DNA of 38,538 nucleotides from Candidatus Aegiribacteria sp. (GCA_030594645.1 JAUVEU010000022.1:1-38538), one strand, 5' to 3'; positions 1-6,410 are shown, numbered from the stretch's first letter. The notes: generated from the letters alone by a model not told the origin. Numbers and translations are program-made.

Positions 1-1
1 T

Positions 2-220
2 GCGTCATTTGAAATTTATACTTCCAGAGCCGGTACTTCCGATATCAGCGTGTTCGATATCTCCGGACGGAGAGTCGCAAGCATCAGTTCAAGTGAAGTA
101 TCCAGCGGAACACATGCATACAACTGGATGGTTCCATCCGAAATAGGTAACGGCATATACTTTGTACGTGCCAGTGTTGACGGCAGAACAGTGTCGTCAA
201 GAATGACAATCATCAGGTAA
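2..220 (+). CDS. C-terminal fragment of secreted protein with FlgD-like/T9SS sorting domain
   Basis: The window opens inside a reading frame that runs 72 codons to a TAA at 218-220. The translation contains VFDISGRRV, then a GTHAYNW-like turn, GNGIYFVRA and a final basic strand SSRMTIIR. This is the pattern of FlgD-like immunoglobulin folds and of type A C-terminal sorting domains of the type IX secretion system, which are cleaved from outer-membrane exported proteins. The same ending, VYDVSGRL-type plus VGVYLVRL, occurs in the gene at 3059-4429. The N-terminal cargo lies outside the window, so the function of the mature protein cannot be stated. Confidence 0.8.
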   Translation, partial: ASFEIYTSRAGTSDISVFDISGRRVASISSSEVSSGTHAYNWMVPSEIGNGIYFVRASVDGRTVSSRMTIIR

Positions 221-461
221 ACGACAGAACGACAACAAATAATTTAGGGACGTAGTCAACTTCGTCAACTTACACGCAAAGTCACTGTTCATGGTAAAAA
301 TGACTGTTATCTATTTGAATTTATATATATTAGTAGTACATTAAAAATTCCATAAATATGAGAAGTGTGGTGCGTCCCCGAAGAATACCAGGGAGTGAAA
401 GGATTTGCTGCCTGGATTTAAGGCATAATCAGCTGAAAGAATCCCTGCATAATTGAATACC
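221..461. other. AT-rich intergenic region, no gene seen
   Basis: Together with the promoter and leader up to 523 this is a ~300-base non-coding stretch. It has a short direct repeat (GTCAACTTC then GTCAACTTA near 257-273) and long A/T runs around 300-360. I see no ORF with a ribosome binding site, no tRNA and no convincing terminator for the upstream gene. Confidence 0.5.
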
Positions 462-490
462 TTGCGATCACGAAAATGTATTTCTATAAT
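462..490 (+). promoter_or_regulatory. Promoter of the abiE operon
   Basis: TTGCGA at 462-467 and TATAAT at 485-490 are separated by exactly 17 bases, a good sigma-70-type promoter. Transcription would start near 497, inside the palindrome at 490-507, about 27 bases ahead of the TTG start of the antitoxin gene. Confidence 0.7.
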
Positions 491-507
491 ATGACATAAA
501 TGTCATA
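490..507. promoter_or_regulatory. Operator-like palindrome at the abiE promoter
   Basis: TATGACA and TGTCATA form perfect 7-base arms around a TAAA centre, beginning at the last base of the -10 box and covering the predicted transcription start. AbiEi antitoxins of known systems bind inverted repeats in their own promoter and repress it. The position fits that role; the binding itself is inference. Confidence 0.55.
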
Positions 508-523
508 GAAGGGAAATATAGTA

Positions 524-1138
524 TTGAGACTTAACGAATTTGCCGAACTGGCGAAGAAGTTACCTGTTGTTTCACTTGCTGATATAAGGAGTACAATGCC
601 CGGACTTCGCCAGGAAACCCTCTCCAGGTGGAACCGCAGCGGAAAGATCATTATGCTTGCTTCCGGTTACTATGTTCTCTCTGATGAAATCAGTGATGAG
701 ACCGACCTCTTCGCAATTGCCGGCAGGATATATACACCCTCGTTCGTTTCGCTGGAATCAGCACTTTCATTCCACGGGCTCATTCCGGAGACAGTTCTTT
801 CTGTCACTTCAGTTTGCACAAGAAAGACCCGGCGGATCAATTCACCTCTGTGTACTTTTATATACCGGAGCATTCAGCCGGAGTATTTCTTCGGTTATGA
901 AGCGAAGAAGGGAAGGAAGCACACATTTCTAATGGCTTCTCCCCAGAGGGCGATTGTTGACCTGCTCTACATCAGGAGAGATATCAGTTCTGCGGGGGAT
1001 ATGCTGGAACTTCGTTTTGACACAGAGATTTTCAATGAATTGGATCATCTGGAAGTCCTCAGCATAGCAGAACGGTTCAACAAGCCCTGGCTGACAGGGA
1101 AGGTACAGATACTAATTGAGGTGATGAAGAATGCTTGA
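524..1138 (+). CDS. abiEi: AbiEi-like antitoxin, type IV toxin-antitoxin system
   Basis: A 204-residue protein with an N-terminal winged-helix segment (residues 1-60; LADIRSTMPGLRQETLSRW, then GYYVLSD) and a C-terminal domain containing SLESALSFHGLIPE and the SPQRAIVDLLYI motif typical of AbiEi/DUF6088-type antitoxins. The start is TTG at 524 with GAAGGGA about ten bases upstream; no ATG gives a comparable N terminus. Its last 8 bases overlap the toxin gene at 1131, the usual translationally coupled antitoxin-toxin arrangement. In studied AbiE systems this protein represses the operon and neutralises the nucleotidyltransferase toxin without forming a stable complex. Autoregulation here is suggested by the palindrome at 490-507. 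Family assignment is from motifs, not from a search. Confidence 0.82.
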   Translation: MRLNEFAELAKKLPVVSLADIRSTMPGLRQETLSRWNRSGKIIMLASGYYVLSDEISDETDLFAIAGRIYTPSFVSLESALSFHGLIPETVLSVTSVCTRKTRRINSPLCTFIYRSIQPEYFFGYEAKKGRKHTFLMASPQRAIVDLLYIRRDISSAGDMLELRFDTEIFNELDHLEVLSIAERFNKPWLTGKVQILIEVMKNA

Positions 1139-1913
1139 CCCATTGATCGTTTATGATGCTTTTCCCGGCATTCCTGATACTTTCAAAAGGGCCATGCTAA
1201 GGGAATACCTGCAATACAAAACACTTCAATACATTTTCAGAGCAAAGGAAAGCGCTGAACTGGTTTTCATGGGTGGAACAGCGTTGAGAGTATTCTATGG
1301 AAGCAGCAGGTTTTCCGAAGATCTTGACTTCGATTCGAAGGATCTTTCCAGTGATGACCTTCAGGGGATAGCCCGAACAGCAGTGAATGAATTCAAACTT
1401 GAAGCTGTTAAGTGCAATGTAGCTTTTGGCAAAGGAAACGAATTCTCGGCAAAGCTCAGGTTCACTGATCTCCTTCAGCAGTGGGAACTCACACATCACA
1501 GGGATGAGGTACTTACGATTAAGTTTGATGCTTCTCCGCAGCGGTATAGCTATGAGCCGCAGGTAAAGGTGCTGAACCGCCTGGATGTGATCGTTCCAAT
1601 TCCTGTTGCCTCCGCTGAACTGCTACTGGCCCAGAAGCTATATGCCATATTGAAGCGCAGGAGGATCATGGGTCGTGATCTTTACGATGCTACTTATCTG
1701 TTCGGATTCACAGAACCGGATATGGATTACCTTGAACAGAAAGTTAAGGTATCTTCAAGAATGAAAATAGAAGAGCTTATAGTAAACCGCTTCGGTGAAA
1801 GAAGCATTGATGATCTGGCAAGGGATGTGGAACCTTTCGTTCCCGGAAGGAACGACCTCCTGAGGGTGAAGCTATTTCCGGAGATACTTCGAAGCTGGGC
1901 AGGCACTGAATAG
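1131..1913 (+). CDS. abiEii: AbiEii nucleotidyltransferase toxin, type IV toxin-antitoxin system
   Basis: A 260-residue member of the nucleotidyltransferase AbiEii/AbiGii (DUF1814) family. Visible motifs are GGTALR at 48-53 followed by SEDLDFD at 62-68, the metal-binding hG[G/S]-DxD core of minimal nucleotidyltransferases, and K169 with GRDLYD at 181-186, a family-specific basic/acidic motif. The characterised members transfer nucleotides to tRNA or other targets and stop growth, which can abort phage infection. All catalytic motifs look intact, so the toxin is probably active. ATG at 1131 overlaps the antitoxin stop by 8 bases. The pair stands alone, with an unrelated regulator downstream on the same strand behind its own promoter. 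Confidence 0.88.
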   Translation: MLDPLIVYDAFPGIPDTFKRAMLREYLQYKTLQYIFRAKESAELVFMGGTALRVFYGSSRFSEDLDFDSKDLSSDDLQGIARTAVNEFKLEAVKCNVAFGKGNEFSAKLRFTDLLQQWELTHHRDEVLTIKFDASPQRYSYEPQVKVLNRLDVIVPIPVASAELLLAQKLYAILKRRRIMGRDLYDATYLFGFTEPDMDYLEQKVKVSSRMKIEELIVNRFGERSIDDLARDVEPFVPGRNDLLRVKLFPEILRSWAGTE

Positions 1914-1940
1914 GGAAACCGGAAGCTGCAGTTCCCCTTC

Positions 1941-1969
1941 TTGACTGTTCAAGACTCGATTGTTATTAC
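1941..1969 (+). promoter_or_regulatory. Promoter of the TrmB-like regulator gene
   Basis: TTGACT at 1941-1946 and TATTAC at 1964-1969 with a 17-base spacer lie in the 123-base gap after the toxin gene. Initiation near 1976 would give a leader of about 60 bases before the GTG at 2037, so the regulator is probably transcribed separately from abiE. Confidence 0.5.
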
Positions 1970-2036
1970 CTTTTGGGAAGAATGAAGACGGTCAATCAGC
2001 ATTCGATGTTACCGAAAATATCCGAAAGGGGCAGCA

Positions 2037-2879
2037 GTGAGTAATTCTCTCGAATACCTTCTTATGGAGCTAGGTCTTTCCGGATTGGAAGCTGAAGCAT
2101 ACCTGGCTGTTCTTTCCGAACCTGACAGCACAGGCTACAGGATCTCGCAGGTACTCGGCAAACCTGCCCCAAACACATACAAAGCACTTGATTCTCTTGT
2201 AAACAAGGGTGTTGTCCTTGCCGACGAGGGGAGCAGAAGCAGAACGTTTATCGCAGTCCCGGTCAGAGAGCAGATAATCAAGAGAAGCCACCGGTTGCAG
2301 GAGCTTGCAGATGAAATCGAAAAAGGACTTGAGAAGATTCACAAACCACAGTCGGAAGAAGGTGTATACAAGTTCAATTCTGTACATCAGGTCATAGCTA
2401 AGGCAGAAGAAATGATAGAGAGCGCATGCGATACAATTATTGCTGATGCGGACGACCTGCCGATGCAGCAGCTGTCTGAACATTTCCGCAAAGCTGCCGA
2501 ACGCGGTGTCAGGGTTCTGCTTCACGGTCGAGAGCAAATGAGTATTCCGGGCTGTGAATTCATTAGCAGTATTACAGAGGGCTGGCAGGGAGATATGCTG
2601 ATTATTATCACTGACAGCAGGGAATATCTGGTAGGGTTCATGACAGAAGATATGAGATCACTGATTAATGGTGTCTGGAGCAGAAACTTCATTTCCCCCT
2701 GTCTGCACAGAAGCTACATGATCAAGGCTCTGTTCTACCGAGTCAGTATGATGATGGGGGATAAGAAGTACTCGCTGGACGATATCAGAGCTGAACTCCT
2801 CCGATTATGGGACCGATGGGGTTACATAGGCCCCGGCAAGGAAGCCCTGGCAGAGGTTCTAAGAAAACAGGATAACTGA
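2037..2879 (+). CDS. TrmB-family transcriptional regulator
   Basis: A 280-residue protein. Residues 4-75 form a TrmB-type winged helix (LGLSGLEAEAYLAVL at the start, then GYRISQVLGKPAPNTYKAL as recognition region and GVVLADEG wing). A short helical linker (residues 80-105) precedes a phospholipase-D-like effector/dimerisation domain of about 105-210 (MIESACDTIIADADD, then ERGVRVLLHG). Proteins of this type repress or activate genes in response to small ligands, often sugars, but nothing here shows the ligand. The GTG at 2037 is preceded by AAAGGGG. It could control the secreted FG-GAP gene that follows on the same strand, but that gene has its own strong promoter and the link is only positional. 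Confidence 0.78.
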   Translation: MSNSLEYLLMELGLSGLEAEAYLAVLSEPDSTGYRISQVLGKPAPNTYKALDSLVNKGVVLADEGSRSRTFIAVPVREQIIKRSHRLQELADEIEKGLEKIHKPQSEEGVYKFNSVHQVIAKAEEMIESACDTIIADADDLPMQQLSEHFRKAAERGVRVLLHGREQMSIPGCEFISSITEGWQGDMLIIITDSREYLVGFMTEDMRSLINGVWSRNFISPCLHRSYMIKALFYRVSMMMGDKKYSLDDIRAELLRLWDRWGYIGPGKEALAEVLRKQDN

Positions 2880-2952
2880 TTTACCCTTCACTTCACATCA
2901 CTGAATAACCACTGAATTCAACTTCTGATAATCTCAATATGCTTACGAAATC

Positions 2953-2981
2953 TTGACAAAAATAATATACTTTGCTATATA
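2953..2981 (+). promoter_or_regulatory. Strong promoter of the FG-GAP protein gene
   Basis: TTGACA at 2953-2958 and TATATA at 2976-2981 are 17 bases apart. Transcription would begin near 2988, which lies inside the longest open frame beginning at 2972 and so rules that upstream TTG out as the start. The leader up to 3059 is about 70 bases and AT-rich. Confidence 0.72.
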
Positions 2982-3058
2982 CAAATAATAAATACAATAT
3001 GCATGATGATAATAATATATGTCATACACCAGAATATGTTGTTACGAAAGGAGATATC

Positions 3059-4429
3059 ATGAAATCATCATTGATTCCATTATTTGCTGTACTGTTCACG
3101 TGGTCAAATTTTTCCGGATTGTCCGCTGCATGGCTGGAGCATATCATCTCGGATTCATTTTCGGGGGCAATATCGATAAAACTTGTTGATATTGATGAAG
3201 ACGGAGATACGGACATAATCGGAGCCGCCTGGAACTCCGGCATCGCATGGTGGGAGAACAGCAATGACATGTTCGTGATGAATACCGTTGATAGCGGATT
3301 TTCCGGTGCCATATTCGTAGAATCGGATGATATAGACAGTGATGGTGATATTGATATCGTTGCATCATCTAACGGCTCAGATACCATAAAATGGTGGGAG
3401 AACAGTGGAGAAGAGAATTTTACAGGGCACCTTGTATCAAACACTTTCGCAGGTGTTCACTCGGTATATCCGGCTTACATGAACGGGGACGATGACGTTG
3501 ATCTCGTTGCTGTAGCTTTTGATGATGATCTGGTATGCTGGTTTGAGAACGATGGATCGGAGAATTTCACTGAAAGAGTGATTTCGGACAATGTAGACGG
3601 TCCCTGGACAGCATATCCCGGTGATATAGATGGTGACGGTGATCAGGATGTCGCGGTAGCTTCGAGACTTGCTGATGAGATAAGATGGTGGGAGAATGAT
3701 GGAAGCTGCGGTTTCACAGGGCACCTTGTAGATGGAAGCTTCGATGGAGCGCACATTGTTATCATCGGGGATCTGGACAGTGACGATGATGAAGATATCG
3801 CAGCAACTGCAAGGACCGGGGATATGATAGCCTGGTACGAGAATGATGGACAGCAGAACTTCACCAGATACATAATCGCGGAGAATTATGACTGGCCTAC
3901 GTTTATCAGCCCAACTGATCTGGATGATGACGGTGACCTGGATATCGCCTGTGCTGCATACAATGATGATGACGTTTCATGGCTCGAGAATAATGGAAGC
4001 ATGTCTTTCACGATGAATCACATAAATACTGAATATGATGGAGCGATACCAATTGCCGCTGGAGATATTAACCTGGATGGCAGAGTAGATATAGTATCCT
4101 GCGCTTACAATCTCAACGCTGTAACATGGTGGGAGAACACTGATTCCACATCAATCGGAGAAGGTGAATCAGCCGGACGCCTCACATCATTCGTAATTGT
4201 TCCTAATCCTTCAAAGGGATCCTTTATCATAGAGTATTCGACAAATGAGAACTTAGTTGTTACTGCGGATATCTACGACGTATCCGGCAGACTGGCATGG
4301 AGTTTTACGGAGGATGAGTACGCGGGTGTTCACAGCATTCCCGTTTCAGAGCTGTCCGTTGGCGTATATCTGGTTCGGCTTGCTGATGGTGATCTCATAT
4401 CGTGCAGGAGAGTCTCTGTTATAAAGTAG
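3059..4429 (+). CDS. Secreted FG-GAP/VCBS repeat protein with T9SS-type C-terminal domain
   Basis: A 456-residue exported protein. The start is ATG at 3059, with AAAGGAG five to eleven bases upstream and the promoter at 2953-2981 just before it. Residues 1-22 are a signal peptide (MKSSLIPLFAVLFTW, then LSAAW). Seven repeats of about 47 residues follow, each with a calcium-binding DxDxDGDxD-like loop and a tryptophan-rich WWENDG or WWENSG strand; this is a beta-propeller of the FG-GAP/VCBS kind, one blade per repeat. The last ~75 residues carry VPNPSKGSF, IYDVSGRLAW and VGVYLVRLADG, a T9SS type A sorting domain. The protein is therefore expected at the cell surface or released. The adhesive or ligand-binding role is a family-level inference; no enzymatic motif is visible. 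Confidence 0.85.
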   Translation: MKSSLIPLFAVLFTWSNFSGLSAAWLEHIISDSFSGAISIKLVDIDEDGDTDIIGAAWNSGIAWWENSNDMFVMNTVDSGFSGAIFVESDDIDSDGDIDIVASSNGSDTIKWWENSGEENFTGHLVSNTFAGVHSVYPAYMNGDDDVDLVAVAFDDDLVCWFENDGSENFTERVISDNVDGPWTAYPGDIDGDGDQDVAVASRLADEIRWWENDGSCGFTGHLVDGSFDGAHIVIIGDLDSDDDEDIAATARTGDMIAWYENDGQQNFTRYIIAENYDWPTFISPTDLDDDGDLDIACAAYNDDDVSWLENNGSMSFTMNHINTEYDGAIPIAAGDINLDGRVDIVSCAYNLNAVTWWENTDSTSIGEGESAGRLTSFVIVPNPSKGSFIIEYSTNENLVVTADIYDVSGRLAWSFTEDEYAGVHSIPVSELSVGVYLVRLADGDLISCRRVSVIK

Positions 4430-4468
4430 CAATAATGATGAGAGCTTCCAACATTAACTCATTTGTCG

Positions 4469-4498
4469 TTTTATAAGTGGGTGGCACTGTTTGATACC
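4469..4498. repeat. Left copy of a ~30-bp direct repeat flanking the HTH-GHKL gene
   Basis: TTTTAT, one variable base, AGTGGGTGGCACTG, one variable base, TTG, one variable base, TACC. The same 30-base string recurs in the same orientation at 5927-5956 with three substitutions. The two copies bracket the AT-rich gene at 4577-5608. Confidence 0.75.
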
Positions 4499-4552
4499 CC
4501 GTGGTAGACGCTCTGCAAAATAGTATTGTCTTAGTTCAAAAATAAATAAAAT

Positions 4553-4570
4553 ACTATACATATGTATAGT
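4553..4570. repeat. Perfect 18-bp palindrome
   Basis: ACTATACATATGTATAGT reads the same on both strands. It sits six bases beyond the stop codon (4577) of the minus-strand gene and inside the direct-repeat-bounded segment. It has no T-run and no loop, so it resembles a protein-binding or recombination site more than a terminator. Confidence 0.6.
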
Positions 4571-4576
4571 CAATCT

Positions 4577-5608
4577 CTACTTCCTTCCAGCCACACTGAG
4601 TGCCCGATATATCATTCTCGAAACTTGGTTATTTGCATTTGTAAATTCAATATTCACTTCAGGATTACTATTGCAAAATACTCTGAAAATCTCATCCGCA
4701 AACGCTTGTCCTATTAGATCCACATCTTTGAAATCCAACAAGACCTCTTTGAATCTATCAAACCTTGCAAGCAGCCTCTTTGCTTGAGATCGTGAAACCA
4801 AGTTCTCTTGACCATACTTTGAAAGTAAAACAGGAACATGTGTTTTATCGAAGCCGAAGGAATCATCAACTGAGAATTTATTGAATACTTCTCCAATTTC
4901 TCTTTCTGATGATGTATCAATGGTCATAAAGATCGATGTTCCGCCTTCAGATTTCTCTCTCTGTATCAACCAATCATCATTTGGTTCTGTATGCAAAAAG
5001 CACAGGTCACTAGATAAAATCGCGTATTCATCAAAGATTCTCGAAGTAAAAAAAATTCCTTCACCGGTGTGTTTGGCTGGGTCAGTTGTGAGTTTTCCTT
5101 TTGATAATTCAAGAATTGCATGACGTTTATCATCCAAACCCAATTCCGATTGAATCTTGTTGAAAATACCAATTCCGTTATCATTGACAAACAATATTAC
5201 TTTGTGGGGATAGATACCTATTGAAACAATGGCTTCAGAGGCTTCTGAATGCTCCAGTACATTATTAAACATCTCTGTGAACCCATATTGGCATATGTTA
5301 ACAACATTCTCCTTTATATCTCCCAACAGAGGAAGTAAATCATTTCTCCATACTACGTCCTCCTCCTTAGGATGATCATTAATTTCTATCTGGAAAGTTT
5401 TCTTGGTTTCCGGCTGAGAACTGTACTTCCTTCCCCTTGTCCGCCCAGATACTGATAAAAGACCGTCAGCAATAAGTGCTCGGATATGCCGAAGGACACC
5501 TTGCCGAGTAAGATTGAAATTACGTGCAGTGAATAATGTAATATCCTTTGGGTGATCCTCTACATTCCTAAGTATGAAGTTTCGAATATCTTCGCTTGAA
5601 ACTGCCAT
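4577..5608 (-). CDS. Winged-HTH / GHKL ATPase / STAS-like (DUF4325) fusion protein
   Basis: A 343-residue protein using the ATG at 5608, preceded by AGAAAGG eight bases upstream; an in-frame ATG at 5650 would leave almost no leader after the promoter at 5662-5690. Residues 5-62 form a winged HTH (LTRQGVLRHIRALIADGLL). Residues ~95-235 form a Bergerat-fold ATPase: N-box E112-N116-H120 (EMFNNVLEH), G1 box NDNGIG at 142-147 and G2 box HTGEGIF at 180-186. Residues ~255-335 resemble the STAS-like DUF4325 domain (FKDVDLIGQAFADEIFRVF). All ATP-binding motifs look intact. There is no phospho-acceptor histidine domain or membrane segment, so it is a soluble switch protein, perhaps an anti-sigma-like or DNA-binding regulator that joins kinase-like and antagonist domains in one chain. 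The gene is visibly more AT-rich than its neighbours and is bracketed by direct repeats next to tRNA-Leu, which suggests transfer. Its target is unknown. Confidence 0.75.
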   Translation of the reverse strand: MAVSSEDIRNFILRNVEDHPKDITLFTARNFNLTRQGVLRHIRALIADGLLSVSGRTRGRKYSSQPETKKTFQIEINDHPKEEDVVWRNDLLPLLGDIKENVVNICQYGFTEMFNNVLEHSEASEAIVSIGIYPHKVILFVNDNGIGIFNKIQSELGLDDKRHAILELSKGKLTTDPAKHTGEGIFFTSRIFDEYAILSSDLCFLHTEPNDDWLIQREKSEGGTSIFMTIDTSSEREIGEVFNKFSVDDSFGFDKTHVPVLLSKYGQENLVSRSQAKRLLARFDRFKEVLLDFKDVDLIGQAFADEIFRVFCNSNPEVNIEFTNANNQVSRMIYRALSVAGRK

Positions 5609-5640
5609 TATATCAACCTTTCTCTGACGCATGGCGAGTA

Positions 5641-5692
5641 TTGTAAACAATTGTACGATTAATTATAAACACATGCTGGGTATTTGTAAACA
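5641..5692. promoter_or_regulatory. Three phased TTRTAAACA boxes over the HTH-GHKL promoter
   Basis: TTGTAAACA at 5641-5649, TTATAAACA at 5663-5671 and TTGTAAACA at 5684-5692 are in the same orientation, 22 and 21 bases apart, i.e. about two helical turns. The outer two cover the region just after the transcription start and the -35 box; the middle one overlaps the -10 box. This is the layout of a repressor or autoregulator site, plausibly bound by the HTH domain of the downstream gene itself. Confidence 0.6.
5662..5690 (-). promoter_or_regulatory. Promoter of the HTH-GHKL-STAS gene
   Basis: On the minus strand TTTACA (complement of 5685-5690) and TATAAT (complement of 5662-5667) are 17 bases apart. 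The predicted start near 5655 leaves a leader of about 47 bases to the ATG at 5608. Both boxes are embedded in the TTRTAAACA series. Confidence 0.68.
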
Positions 5693-5835
5693 TCATCACA
5701 TGCAATTCTATTCTAGTTAACATTTTAGACAATGAAAGAATTCATGATATGAGTATAGCTTCGATATCTGTGCAAACTAGTCTGCGTCTTTTCAGGATCC
5801 GTTTGACCTGCTGCTAATGCAACCCCCAACGGGGT
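5693..5835. other. Non-coding stretch beside the cassette
   Basis: No ORF with a ribosome binding site, RNA gene or terminator is seen here. Together with the repeats at 5836-6006 it makes about 400 gene-free bases up to tRNA-Leu. Only a small CCCC-AAC-GGGG hairpin at the right end (about 5823-5834) stands out. Confidence 0.4.
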
Positions 5836-5926
5836 TCCCTTCGACTCGTTTCACTTGCTCAGGGTAAACTCACCAATACTTTTAGCTCCGGAATCGGACT
5901 TCCTTCGAGTAAGTTTCGTTTGTCAC

Positions 5927-5956
5927 TTTTATTAGTGGGTGGCACTGATTGGTACC
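5927..5956. repeat. Right copy of the ~30-bp direct repeat
   Basis: Matches 4469-4498 at 27 of 30 positions, same orientation, including an identical 14-base core AGTGGGTGGCACTG at 5934-5947. Its right end runs into the partial tRNA-Leu duplicate that begins at 5947. Confidence 0.75.
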
Positions 5957-5968
5957 AGAGGAGGGACT
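5947..5968. repeat. Partial duplicate of the tRNA-Leu 3' end
   Basis: This 22-base stretch equals 6025-6046 except for one base (A for G after GATTGGTACC). The original covers the CCA end, discriminator, acceptor 3' strand and part of the T-stem of tRNA-Leu. Duplicated tRNA 3' ends in direct orientation are the usual footprint of site-specific integration, though no integrase gene is in the window. Confidence 0.65.
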
Positions 5969-6027
5969 TCCTTCGACTCACTACGTTCGCTCAGGATAAA
6001 CTCACCGTGGTTCTCGTCCCGCATGAT

Positions 6028-6114
6028 TGGTACCGGAGGAGGGACTCGAACCCTCAAGTCCGCAAGGGACAGCGGATTTTGAGTCCGCCGCGTCTGCCAT
6101 TCCGCCACTCCGGC
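6028..6114 (-). tRNA. tRNA-Leu (anticodon CAA)
   Basis: The minus strand folds as an 87-nt class II tRNA with encoded CCA. The acceptor arm is GCCGGAG with CTCCGGT, the anticodon stem GCGGA/TCCGC encloses loop CTCAAAA giving anticodon CAA, the long variable arm is GTCC-CTTGC-GGAC, and the T-arm is GAGGG-TTCGAGT-CCCTC. It reads UUG codons. Its 3' end is the source of the duplicated fragment at 5947-5968. Confidence 0.95.
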
Positions 6115-6201
6115 ACATTTCGCTATTGCTGAACTCGCGGAATATGAAGAATGATAGAGGGAATAAGCAAGTGGCAAAGAACTGAAAACAGTGTTTTCAT
6201 C

Positions 6202-6230
6202 TTGACAAATGGACACTTTCAGGATAAGTT
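6202..6230 (+). promoter_or_regulatory. Promoter of the two plus-strand tRNA genes
   Basis: TTGACA at 6202-6207 and TAAGTT at 6225-6230 are 17 bases apart, with tRNA starting at 6243. An alternative -10 reading is GATAAG at 6223-6228. The -35 box is consensus. Confidence 0.55.
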
Positions 6231-6242
6231 TGTTCACTTGTC

Positions 6243-6319
6243 GGGCCCATAGCTCAGTTGGCTAGAGCTACCGGCTCATAACCGGTCGGTCCCTGGTTCG
6301 AGTCCAGGTGGGCCCACCA
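6243..6319 (+). tRNA. tRNA with CAU anticodon (elongator Met or Ile2)
   Basis: A 77-nt cloverleaf with GGGCCCA acceptor pairing to TGGGCCC, encoded CCA, anticodon stem ACCGG/CCGGT and loop CTCATAA giving CAU. The first pair is a normal G-C and the anticodon stem lacks the three G-C pairs of initiator tRNA, so it is not tRNA-fMet. Whether it is elongator tRNA-Met or the lysidine-modified tRNA-Ile2 cannot be settled by eye. Confidence 0.93.
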
Positions 6320-6333
6320 TCATCTGCTTGAAA

Positions 6334-6410
6334 GGGCGGGTAGCTCAGTTGGCTAGAGCACAAGCTTCACACGTTTGGGGTCGCAGGTTCAAGTCCTGTC
6401 CCGCCCACCA
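6334..6410 (+). tRNA. tRNA-Val (anticodon CAC)
   Basis: A 77-nt cloverleaf beginning GGGCGGG and ending CCCGCCC-ACCA. Anticodon stem CAAGC/GTTTG encloses loop TTCACAC, giving anticodon CAC, which reads GUG. It follows the CAU tRNA by 14 bases and shares its promoter and terminator. Confidence 0.94.

Larger units (their letters stand above)
5836..6006. repeat. Cluster of three REP-like ~40-bp repeats
   Basis: Copies lie at about 5836-5874, 5899-5926 (degenerate) and 5966-6006. The best two share CTTCGACTC, eight variable bases, TTGCTCAG or TCGCTCAG, and a tail TAAACTCACC. The core is quasi-palindromic (TCGACTC with GCTCA). Its translation on the minus strand gives SERSESKE, a string often seen in spurious annotated proteins, which marks it as a dispersed intergenic repeat. 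Confidence 0.65.

Noticed and set aside
1914-1940. Possible terminator after abiEii (GGGAA ... TTCCC)
   Set aside because: The stem is only five pairs with a 14-base loop and no T-run.
2972-3058. N-terminal extension of the FG-GAP protein from TTG 2972
   Set aside because: It starts upstream of the predicted transcription start and would bury the signal peptide; ATG 3059 has a clear ribosome binding site.
3059-4429. Tandem DNA repeats of ~141 bases as a possible CRISPR or satellite array
   Set aside because: The periodicity comes from protein repeats in one open frame; the units differ at many codon positions and there are no constant repeats with unique spacers.
5932-6237. Minus-strand ORF of 101 codons with SERSESKEV
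   Set aside because: It overlaps tRNA-Leu and the REP-like repeats, and the amino acid string is a known artefact of that repeat.
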